Assembly (NCBI GenBank): GCA_049700435.1 | Contig: JBNAVK010000028.1 | Coordinates: 1-19,787, forward strand | DNA from: JAVZLH01 sp049700435 | GTDB lineage: Archaea; Thermoproteota; Bathyarchaeia; Bathyarchaeales; Bathycorpusculaceae | DNA: 19,787 bases | Reading direction: 5' to 3' | The notes under the pieces: generated by a model | Databases searched by the model: none | What the model was told of the DNA's origin: nothing | The model's input: the letters and a program-made list of their open reading frames with translations, nothing else | In this document: positions 13,720-19,787 of the stretch, in pieces | How the letters are laid out: each line of letters opens with the position of its first letter | Position numbering within the stretch: the stretch's first letter is position 1 | Position numbers and translations under genes: made by a program

Positions 13720-14910
13720 TCAGAAGTAGGGTTCATTACTGGCGAGACTTTTTATAAGTTTTGAGTAAACGTCGATTACTGCTTCTTTAAAGTCTGTTTT
13801 TTTGGTTTTCTCAAGAACCCTTTCTCGTATAATTTCCGATAGGCTTCCACGCTCGATTCTTTTGAGTATTATTGGAAGATATTTTCTCTCCTCTTCGGTT
13901 GCATAGTTTAAAGCTTTTTTGAAAATGTGTAAGCAGACATGCCGTGCCGTGGAGCCATTTGGGTTTAAGACTTTCGTATCTAAGCCTTCTTTTATAATTG
14001 AGTTAAAGTCTTTTACGAGAGTTTCGTGGGGTAAAGGTTTGACAGTTTCGTGAATCATCCATCTTAACGCGGCCCGTATAAAGCAGCTTAAAGCAACATC
14101 TGATTTAACGCATTCCTGTTCATCCATAACCCTTATTTCAAGAGCTCTCCTATCAAATCGGAAGATGACGCCTCTGGAGTTAACCCAATCCTTATGTAGC
14201 AGAGGGTTTTCCACGCCTGCTCTCGCTAAATCCATCGAATATCTTCCAATAATCTCTTTTTGGTAATGCTTAAATGATGAAACATACTCGGGGATGACAT
14301 CTCCAGTAACGGACGGCACTTCTTTTTGGTTTTGCATGTAAAAGTAAAGGCGATTATCTACGTTTTCTCCAAGTTTCCCTTCGTATATGGGAGATGAAGC
14401 AGAGATGGCTGGTAGGTAAACACATAAATTTGCAAGCATGTTATGTAAATTTACACCCTTTTCTTCATTGGTGTATGGTAAGTTTAGCTGGAAACTTTGA
14501 ATGTTTAGCCACCCATGCTGCCTTAAATTGAAGACTTTAGCGTATTCGCGATAAATTTGTCGATGTCTGTGAGGCCACACCCCAGTTTCTTCTAGTCTCA
14601 GCAGAGGGTGCATCCCTGTCCCCAAGAGGAACGCGTCGTATTTACGTTCTAAGTAGTCGAGGATTTCTAAAACTGCTTTGTGCATGGTCTCATCGAATGT
14701 TTCGGGCGACTTGAAGGGTTTGTTTGGCTTAATTTCCATGACGTGAAGCTGGAGTTCTTTTCCAAATGTGTAATGCGGTTGCTCAACGAAGTTTGTTATG
14801 CGTCCATGGAAGTCCTTTATGATTTTGTCGACGATGGGTAGGGCTTTTAGTTCCTCGTTAACTATTGAAAACTCGTGTTCTGGACCTAAGACTTCTAGGG
14901 TCCTATACGT
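13720..14910 (-). CDS. GCS2-family (glutamate-cysteine ligase-like) amidoligase
   Basis: Member of the glutamine-synthetase-fold GCS2 / carboxylate-amine ligase family, which activates a carboxylate as acyl phosphate and joins it to an amine. The frame continues upstream of the first ATG (14739) through LGPEHEFSIVNEEL, the conserved substrate/metal-binding start of the family, and FTFGKELQLHVMEIK-like sequence, so the protein is about 396 aa, not 339. Further motifs are LGTGMHPLL, HRHRQIYREY, NIQSFQLNLPY and FRFDRRALEIRVMDEQEC. No ATG/GTG/TTG exists between the upstream stop and residue 58. The best initiation site is an ACG at 14908-14910, five nt after GGGAG (14916-14920). Divergent from RLAN/ATP-grasp and co-directed with the YkgJ gene. 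The true start is uncertain. Confidence 0.85.
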   Translation of the reverse strand, partial: TYRTLEVLGPEHEFSIVNEELKALPIVDKIIKDFHGRITNFVEQPHYTFGKELQLHVMEIKPNKPFKSPETFDETMHKAVLEILDYLERKYDAFLLGTGMHPLLRLEETGVWPHRHRQIYREYAKVFNLRQHGWLNIQSFQLNLPYTNEEKGVNLHNMLANLCVYLPAISASSPIYEGKLGENVDNRLYFYMQNQKEVPSVTGDVIPEYVSSFKHYQKEIIGRYSMDLARAGVENPLLHKDWVNSRGVIFRFDRRALEIRVMDEQECVKSDVALSCFIRAALRWMIHETVKPLPHETLVKDFNSIIKEGLDTKVLNPNGSTARHVCLHIFKKALNYATEEERKYLPIILKRIERGSLSEIIRERVLEKTKKTDFKEAVIDVYSKLIKSLASNEPYF

Positions 14911-14949
14911 ATTGGCTCCCTTTTTCCTGTTATCCCTTATTTTAACGCA

Positions 14950-14980
14950 GATATAAGCACACAGTTAATTTTAAATATAA
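14950..14980. promoter_or_regulatory. divergent promoter region of the RLAN and GCS2 units
   Basis: Two AT-rich boxes, ATATAAG (14951-14957) and TTTTAAATATAA (14969-14980), lie between the divergent starts and can be read as TATA elements on either strand. On the plus strand the first box predicts a start near 14982, just before the GTG at 14994. On the minus strand either box gives a short leader containing GGGAG. Shared control of the two operons is likely but not shown. Confidence 0.4.
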
Positions 14981-14993
14981 CTGCGGTAATACG

Positions 14994-15713
14994 GTGGATT
15001 TGTTATCTGGTGTCCAATGGGTGCTGGTCGTATCAAACATCGACCTAACAACAAAAGTCCCCAGAGTCAGTCCATCCGCGTTCCTCGAGTCGTCAATTAA
15101 AGATTTTATCATCAACATTAACAACGATTACCGTTACCTTAAAATGGGGTATTATGTGTCTGTGCATGCCGAAACGTTAGGGAATCCCGTGATCCCGACG
15201 AGCGGAAACATGATAGACGCTAATAGAATCCCAGTTTTTTTGCTTAGATCTTCGAAGGCGGGGATTCCTACGATGCCTTGCATAGTGACGAGTTCTGTGA
15301 AGCAGATAATTTCAGAAGTTGGATTTCCAGTGGTTGTTTTTGCTGTGAATCCCTTCATCTATGATGGTTTCAAAATTGCCAAGAATAGGAGTTCCCTTTA
15401 TAGAGCTGTGAAAAGCCTAAGTATGAATTACAAGTTTGCAGTTTGCGCTATTCCTTTAAAAGGTGAAATTCTCTCGTTTAAGTCCATTTTTGGAAAGTGC
15501 GAACTTGAAGGAGACGCGAAGGGAGTTTCAGAAAGGGTTTACGAAGTTTTCAAAATTCCAATTTGTAAGCTGCATGTTCAACTTGTCGATGGGAAAGCGT
15601 ACCTTTGCGGCCTTCAACCAGTTAATAGGGAGGAACTTACTCCTTCTGATTTGAAGTTAATTTCAGAAGAGATTTTTCTGATGTCAAGGCACGGTGACCC
15701 AGTTATTGTCTAA
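14994..15713 (+). CDS. RLAN-domain protein (RimK-like ATP-grasp N-terminal domain, stand-alone)
   Basis: The first 150 or so residues match the RLAN domain: WVLVVSNIDLTTKVPRVSPS (9-28), then INNDYRYLKMGYYVSVHAET (42-61) and LGNPVIPT. In most known proteins RLAN is fused in front of a RimK-like ATP-grasp; here it is a separate 239-aa ORF whose end overlaps the ATP-grasp ORF by 20 bp in another frame. The remainder (about 150-239) contains FAVCAIPLKGEI and KAYLCGLQPVNREEL and ends without the ligase. The start is uncertain: GTG at 14994, with TTG 15000 or GTG 15021 also in frame; the last would begin VLVVSNID. Function of RLAN is unknown; it presumably works with the downstream ligase. Confidence 0.85.
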   Translation: MDLLSGVQWVLVVSNIDLTTKVPRVSPSAFLESSIKDFIININNDYRYLKMGYYVSVHAETLGNPVIPTSGNMIDANRIPVFLLRSSKAGIPTMPCIVTSSVKQIISEVGFPVVVFAVNPFIYDGFKIAKNRSSLYRAVKSLSMNYKFAVCAIPLKGEILSFKSIFGKCELEGDAKGVSERVYEVFKIPICKLHVQLVDGKAYLCGLQPVNREELTPSDLKLISEEIFLMSRHGDPVIV

Positions 15714-16584
15714 GATAGCATGCTTCGTTGAGAAGTATAATTTCACCGATCCAAGAGAGGAAAACGCCCTTCAGAATTTCAAGTTTACGGCGGAGAAGTT
15801 AGGACATGAATTTAGCTTCATGTTTAGAGAGAGAATTTCAGATATACCCGAATATGACGCTGTTTTCATCAGGGCTACAACTGACCCACTTTATACAGCC
15901 TACGTAGTTTCCAAAACCGCGTGGGAGTTGGGCTTAAGGGTTGTTGACGACCCTGAATCAATCAAGATTTGCGGTAACAAAGTCCACTTATACGCTCTAT
16001 TCGAAAAATACCGCGTCCCGCATATCCCAACTATTTTCTTAACTAAGGATGAGTTACACCACAAAAGGTTAGTTGAAATTTTTAGAGAATTCGGAAAACC
16101 AGTCGTTTTGAAGGCGCCATACACAAGTTTTTCAAGGTATGTGGAGAAAGTTGCTTGCGAAACTAGCTTCAGAGAAGTTGCCAAGAGATTTTTCAGGAAA
16201 TCCGACGTTTTGGTTGTGCAAAAGTTTATGCCAACAGCTTTTGACTGGAGGGTTGGGGTTTTAAACGGAGAAGTCCTTTACGTGTGCAAATACATGATTC
16301 CAAAGGGCAGATGGAAACATGGCGTCAAGCTTAGGGGTAAACCAACCTTTATTTGGGGGAGAACTGTGGCGATGAAGAGGGAGAATGCTCCAGTGAAGCT
16401 TAAGGAAGTTGCGTTGAAGGCGTGTAGCGTAATTGGAAATGGACTTTACGGAGTTGACATCAAAGAGTTCGGCGGCGAATACGTCGTGGTGGAAGTTAAT
16501 GATAATCCAAGTATTTACGCTGGTTACGAGGATTTGAGAAACAAGGATGTCTATGAAAAAATCATAAACTTCCTAGTAAACTAG
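15694..16584 (+). CDS. RimK-like ATP-grasp ligase
   Basis: An ATP-dependent carboxylate-amine ligase of 296 aa. Motifs in order: preATP-grasp region YDAVFIRATTDPLY (about 54-67), RVVDDPESIKICGNKVHLY (82-100) with the NK nucleotide Lys, GKPVVLKAP (135-142), VVQKFMPTAFDWRVGVL (174-190), YGVDIKE (252-258) and VVVEVNDNPS (264-273) with the Mg-binding Glu and Asn residues. The NK..., EYDA.FIR.TT and DDP.SI..C segments match the RLAN-linked subgroup rather than ribosomal S6 RimK. The GTG start at 15694 overlaps the RLAN ORF by 20 bp; a TTG at 15706 is an alternative. Probably adds an amino acid to a peptide or small acceptor; substrates unknown. Confidence 0.9.
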   Translation: MTQLLSKIACFVEKYNFTDPREENALQNFKFTAEKLGHEFSFMFRERISDIPEYDAVFIRATTDPLYTAYVVSKTAWELGLRVVDDPESIKICGNKVHLYALFEKYRVPHIPTIFLTKDELHHKRLVEIFREFGKPVVLKAPYTSFSRYVEKVACETSFREVAKRFFRKSDVLVVQKFMPTAFDWRVGVLNGEVLYVCKYMIPKGRWKHGVKLRGKPTFIWGRTVAMKRENAPVKLKEVALKACSVIGNGLYGVDIKEFGGEYVVVEVNDNPSIYAGYEDLRNKDVYEKIINFLVN

Positions 16585-16600
16585 CATAAAACTTCGACAC

Positions 16601-16608
16601 ATATTTAT
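16601..16608 (+). promoter_or_regulatory. putative TATA box of the deoxyhypusine synthase gene
   Basis: ATATTTAT about 47 nt before the ATG at 16652; predicted transcription start near 16631 just before the AAGGGATG ribosome binding site. It suggests that the downstream genes have their own promoter apart from the RLAN unit. Confidence 0.4.
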
Positions 16609-16651
16609 TCTCTACACCGTTAATTTTCGTAGCAAAAAGGGATGAAAACAC

Positions 16652-17590
16652 ATGCTTCAAAACACAATTGAAGATTACGACTTCTCCAAGAAACTGTCAG
16701 TTAATGAACTTGTTCTTCAAATGGAAAAAGCTTGGGGCTTCACAGCCGGAAAACTGGCGATGGGCGTCAAAATTATGGAGCGCATGTCCAAAACACGTGG
16801 CTGCATTAAATTCCTTTCTTTCACAGGCAATCTTGTGGCTACTGGCACTAGAGGTGCCTTGAAGGAGCTTGTTAAGAGAAAGCTTGTTGATGTTATAATT
16901 ACGACATGTGGAACGCTTGACCATGACCTCGCTAGGTGCTGGAAAAAATATTACAGAGGCTCATTTGTTATGAACGATGCTAAACTGCATGAGGAAGGAG
17001 TAAACCGATTGGGAAACGTCCTTGTTCCAAACGAAAGCTACGGTATGATAATTGAAGAGAAAACGCAAGCGTTGCTCCAAAGCCTATGGAAAGAAGGCGT
17101 TAAAGAAGTTTCAACAAGCAAGCTCTGTCAAGAGATAGGGAAAAGAATTTGTAATGAAAGCTCTATCCTCTACTGGGCGGCAAAAAACAGCATACCAGTC
17201 TTTGTGCCCGGCGTCATGGACGGTGCAATTGGCTATCAGATTTGGCTTTTTTCTCAAGAGCATGACTTTAGGCTTAATTTGCTAAAGGATTCCGCGGCGC
17301 TCAACGAAATAGTTTTTACTGCAAAGAAGACTGGCGCATTGTTAGTGGGCGGTGGCATATCGAAGCATCACACGCTTTGGTGGAACCAGTTTCGAGGTGG
17401 ATTGGATTATGCTGTTTACATTAGCACGGCTGACGAGTGGGATGGAAGCCTATCTGGTGCAAGACCGAGAGAGGCTGTTTCTTGGGGTAAAATAAGCGCG
17501 AAAGCAAAGCATGTCATGATTGAAGGTGACGCCTCCATAATATTGCCGATAATGATAAGCACGTTAATAACCAGATTAGAAAGCAAATAA
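16652..17590 (+). CDS. dys: deoxyhypusine synthase
   Basis: Transfers the aminobutyl group of spermidine to a lysine of archaeal IF5A, NAD-dependent, first step of hypusine formation. The 312-aa protein has SFTGNLVATGTRG, the NAD region IITTCGTLDHDLAR, IPVFVPGVMDGAIG and the catalytic segment GGGISKHHTLWWN with the covalent-intermediate Lys, followed by DYAVYISTADEWDGSLSGARPREAVSWGK. AAGGGATG lies 7 nt before the ATG. The residue aligned with the active-site His of the human enzyme (FFHS) is Phe here (WLFSQ), which may be an archaeal variation. The IF5A gene is not in the window. A GalT-like gene follows within 25 bp, so they probably share a transcript. Confidence 0.93.
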   Translation: MLQNTIEDYDFSKKLSVNELVLQMEKAWGFTAGKLAMGVKIMERMSKTRGCIKFLSFTGNLVATGTRGALKELVKRKLVDVIITTCGTLDHDLARCWKKYYRGSFVMNDAKLHEEGVNRLGNVLVPNESYGMIIEEKTQALLQSLWKEGVKEVSTSKLCQEIGKRICNESSILYWAAKNSIPVFVPGVMDGAIGYQIWLFSQEHDFRLNLLKDSAALNEIVFTAKKTGALLVGGGISKHHTLWWNQFRGGLDYAVYISTADEWDGSLSGARPREAVSWGKISAKAKHVMIEGDASIILPIMISTLITRLESK

Positions 17591-17612
17591 ACAATGCGCA
17601 GGTGCCATGTTT

Positions 17613-18659
17613 ATGATACGTTTTGAGAAGACAGTTAAACATGCCAAAATTTTGAACCCGCTGAAAGGTTTTCAAGAAGAAACATTGACCTTCGAGTATA
17701 GAACAGACCCATTAACTGGGCGCAACACCACAGTCATAGGCGGCATGCTAAACTACATAAAGAGACTCTTGGTCTCTGACGAGAATTTATTGAATTCTCT
17801 GATTGAAAAAACAAGAGTCAACTGTCCCTTCTGCCCCGAAAACATCCAAAGCAAAACACCCATGTTTACAGCAGACTTCCTCGCTGACGGAAGAATTTTT
17901 GTCGGAGACGCTGTCGTCATCCCAAACTTGCTGGGGCACGCCGAAAGAAGCGTTTTGGTGATTCTTTCAAAGGAGCATTATTTAAAATTGGAGAACTTGG
18001 ATGCAAAGCTGCTCTTCAACTGCTTTAAAGGAGGTTTGACCTATTTGCAGAGGCTTAAAGAAGTTGAACCTTCCATACGCTATCCAGTCTTCGTCTTTAA
18101 TTACTTGCCACCAGCGGGGTCCTCCATATTTCACCCTCACATGCAAGTGTTGGTAAGAGACAGACCAGTTTACTTAGCAAAATTGCTAATTGAAAAAAGC
18201 CAAACGTACTGGAAACAAAGCAAAAGCAGCTACTGGTCTGACTTGTTATCCGCTGAAAGGGGTGGAGAAAGATACCTTTTCGAAAAAAACGGGGTAGAAT
18301 GGTTTGTTCCCTTTGCCCCACTTAGAGGAGCAAACGAGGTTCAAGCCGTCGTAAGAGGTAAATCAAGCCTACTTGAGCTAACAGACAAGGATTGCCTCGG
18401 ACTGGCTGAGGGCATGTCGCGAGTCTTACAATTTTACCATAATGAAGGGTATGTAAGCTTTAATGCCATCATACTTTCGGGATCCATTGATAAGCATCTG
18501 GATTACTTTGACGTGAACTTGAGAATGATAAGCAGACCAGGGATACAAGCGTCAAGCTTCACAGATTCTTGGGCGCTTCCATATCTTTTGTGGGATGGCG
18601 AAGCCGCAGAAGAACCAGAACGGCTTGCGGAGAGAATCAGAGCATCCATTAGCAGCTGA
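17613..18659 (+). CDS. GalT-like (HIT superfamily) sugar-phosphate nucleotidylyltransferase
   Basis: Resembles galactose-1-phosphate uridylyltransferase, which exchanges UMP between UDP-glucose and galactose-1-phosphate through a histidine intermediate. Visible are a zinc-type pair CPFCPEN (about 71-77), FNYLPPAGSSIFHPHMQVLV containing the catalytic His-Pro-His-x-Gln, and a second HIT-like half from about 215 (EWFVPFAPLRGANEVQAVV). The length of about 348 aa fits GalT. The usual Gly after HPH is Met, so the exact substrate (galactose-1-P, ADP-sugar or other) is open. Start: the ATG at 17613 has AGGTG 8 nt upstream; the ATG at 17607 would be only 2 nt from it. It follows deoxyhypusine synthase closely. 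Confidence 0.82.
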   Translation: MIRFEKTVKHAKILNPLKGFQEETLTFEYRTDPLTGRNTTVIGGMLNYIKRLLVSDENLLNSLIEKTRVNCPFCPENIQSKTPMFTADFLADGRIFVGDAVVIPNLLGHAERSVLVILSKEHYLKLENLDAKLLFNCFKGGLTYLQRLKEVEPSIRYPVFVFNYLPPAGSSIFHPHMQVLVRDRPVYLAKLLIEKSQTYWKQSKSSYWSDLLSAERGGERYLFEKNGVEWFVPFAPLRGANEVQAVVRGKSSLLELTDKDCLGLAEGMSRVLQFYHNEGYVSFNAIILSGSIDKHLDYFDVNLRMISRPGIQASSFTDSWALPYLLWDGEAAEEPERLAERIRASISS

Positions 18660-18715
18660 AAAGGTTGCAAGCTTATTTGCTTGTAGAAAGTCCTAAATGC
18701 TTTTACTTCTAGTCT

Positions 18716-19408
18716 ATGCTGGAGGCAGAACAATTGAAACTTTCGCGGAAAGAGCTGGCGCAAATGATTGACTCTACGCTTGTTAGGGCTACAGCTACAA
18801 AAAGCGAAGTTGAAAAACTCTGCAAAGAAGCCATAAAATACGGTTTCCGCTGTGCAGTTGTCAACCCCATATATGTGAAGTTCGCAGCAAAAGTTTTGGA
18901 AGGCTCAAACGTTAAAGTATGCTCAACCGTAGGCTTCCCATTTGGCGTCTCGCTGCCAGAAATAAAGGCGTTGGAAGCCCTTAAGGCTGTTGAAGACGGC
19001 GCGGAAGAACTTGACATGGTTATCAATTTGAGCGCGCTTAAATCAGGTGATTATGAAGCGGTAAAGCGTGACATAGCAGCCGTTGCAGAAGTGAAACGTG
19101 TTTCGAAGGAAATTGTTGTGAAAGTCATCATAGAAACCGCATACCTAACTAGGGAAGAGAAGATAACTGCATGTAAACTTGTTAAAGAGGCTGGAGCAGA
19201 CTTTGCGAAAACTTCAACAGGCTTCTTCGGAAAAGGCGCAACCGTCGAAGATGTTAAACTGATGCGGCAGATAGTTGGCAAAGATTTCGGCGTTAAGGCT
19301 GCTGGCGGTATAAGAACCTACGCTGATGCTTTGGCAATGATTGAGGCGGGCGCCAACAGAATAGGAACAAGCACGGCAGCACAGATAATTGAGGAGGCTC
19401 CACCTTAA
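18716..19408 (+). CDS. deoC: deoxyribose-phosphate aldolase
   Basis: Reversibly splits 2-deoxyribose-5-phosphate to glyceraldehyde-3-phosphate and acetaldehyde in deoxynucleoside catabolism. The 230-aa class I aldolase has QMIDSTLVRATAT (16-28), CSTVGFPFG (69-77), EELDMVIN with Asp100, the Schiff-base lysine in FAKTSTGF (Lys165) and GVKAAGGIR with Lys194, a complete catalytic set. Length is normal for the archaeal enzyme. The ATG at 18716 is the first in frame and lacks an obvious ribosome binding site; the gene lies 56 bp after the GalT-like gene and may be read through from it. It ends 5 bp from the convergent argS. Confidence 0.94.
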   Translation: MLEAEQLKLSRKELAQMIDSTLVRATATKSEVEKLCKEAIKYGFRCAVVNPIYVKFAAKVLEGSNVKVCSTVGFPFGVSLPEIKALEALKAVEDGAEELDMVINLSALKSGDYEAVKRDIAAVAEVKRVSKEIVVKVIIETAYLTREEKITACKLVKEAGADFAKTSTGFFGKGATVEDVKLMRQIVGKDFGVKAAGGIRTYADALAMIEAGANRIGTSTAAQIIEEAPP

Positions 19409-19413
19409 CGCGT

Positions 19414-19787
19414 TCACATTCTTTCTGGGGCGACTATTCCAATTAAATTAAGCGCGTTCCGAAGCGTTATTCTCACGGCATCCGTCAAAGCCAGCCTTGC
19501 ATCGCTAAGTTCTGGCGATTCAGCCTTTATGACTGGAAACGCATTGTAGAAAGTGTTGAATTTGTCCGCTAATGCGTTTGCAAAATCAGCTATCACATTC
19601 GGTTTAAGATACTCAGAAGCCTCCATAAACACCTCTGGAAAGCTTGCTATTGCCAAGACTATTTCACGTTCCAACTTCTCCTTCAACAGTTCGTAGACGG
19701 GTTTTTCCGGTTTTCTGGCGGCTTTGCGTAGGATACTGCAGGCTCTTGCATGCGTGTATTGGATATATGGTGCGCTGTTCTTTTCGA
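19414..19787 (-). CDS. argS: arginyl-tRNA synthetase, C-terminal part
   Basis: Charges tRNA-Arg with arginine. Only the last 124 or so residues are in the window; the frame is open to the edge and the gene continues beyond it. Visible are KNSAPYIQYTHARACSILRK, the conserved hinge entering the anticodon-binding DALR domain, then FPEVFMEASEYLKPNVIADFANALADKFNTFYN and the terminal DAVRITLRNALNLIGIVAPERM, typical of class I ArgS. A TTG at 19684-19686 could be mistaken for a start, but the reading upstream of it is plainly ArgS. Confidence 0.95.
   Translation of the reverse strand, partial: EKNSAPYIQYTHARACSILRKAARKPEKPVYELLKEKLEREIVLAIASFPEVFMEASEYLKPNVIADFANALADKFNTFYNAFPVIKAESPELSDARLALTDAVRITLRNALNLIGIVAPERM

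Noticed and set aside
1..19787. CRISPR array, insertion sequence, integrase or attachment site
   Set aside because: No regularly spaced repeats, transposase or recombinase motifs, or terminal inverted repeats were seen.

Overview
The window reads as a chromosomal segment of a mesophilic or moderately thermophilic archaeon. Archaeal signs are a CTP-dependent (DUF120) riboflavin kinase, a bifunctional fructose-1,6-bisphosphate aldolase/phosphatase, deoxyhypusine synthase, TATA-type promoters, and a tRNA gene that I can only fold by removing two short introns with bulge-helix-bulge geometry. The mix (inositol-phosphate synthase, GT4 glycosyltransferase beside an HTH-DUF5752 protein, short tRNA introns) suggests a Bathyarchaeia/TACK-type lineage. 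That placement is inference, not something I could test.

Layout. 1-399: 3' end of an ICMT-like membrane methyltransferase. 410-3790: inositol-1-phosphate synthase (-), an unknown 122-aa protein overlapping riboflavin kinase (+), adenylosuccinate lyase (-). 3880-7382: an asparagine-synthetase-like protein whose glutaminase half has lost its catalytic Cys, a 2[4Fe-4S] ferredoxin (-), and a secreted, membrane-anchored protein with a cytoplasmic coiled coil (-). 7531-8153: a radical SAM gene interrupted by a 100-N assembly gap. 8163-10465 (-): a probable three-gene unit of glycosyltransferase, nucleotidyltransferase and a DUF2095-like protein. It diverges from an HTH-DUF5752 protein (10631-11173). 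11183-12304 (-): FBP aldolase/phosphatase, divergent from an RHH/winged-helix regulator (12433-12936). 12995-13114: tRNA-Arg(CCG) with introns of 24 and 17 nt. 13138-16584: the most interesting block, described below. 16652-18659: deoxyhypusine synthase and a GalT-like protein. 18716-19408: deoxyribose-phosphate aldolase. 19414-19787 (-): C-terminus of arginyl-tRNA synthetase.

The block at 13138-16584 combines a YkgJ-type Cys-cluster protein and a GCS2 (glutamate-cysteine-ligase-like) amidoligase on the minus strand with, divergently, an RLAN-domain protein overlapping a RimK-like ATP-grasp ligase. RLAN is normally the N-terminal domain of such ATP-grasp enzymes, and its known gene neighbours include GCS2 ligases and metal-sulfur-cluster proteins. 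I infer a compact archaeal pathway joining amino acids or peptides through acyl-phosphate chemistry, with unknown product. Two features stand out. RLAN and ATP-grasp are separate overlapping ORFs. The GCS2 reading frame continues about 57 codons upstream of its first ATG through a clearly family-like N-terminus (LGPEHEF) without any ATG/GTG/TTG start.

No stretch over 300 bases lacks a gene. No CRISPR array, insertion sequence or integrase was seen. Many gene pairs are tightly convergent (gaps of 5-11 bp), so the region is compact.
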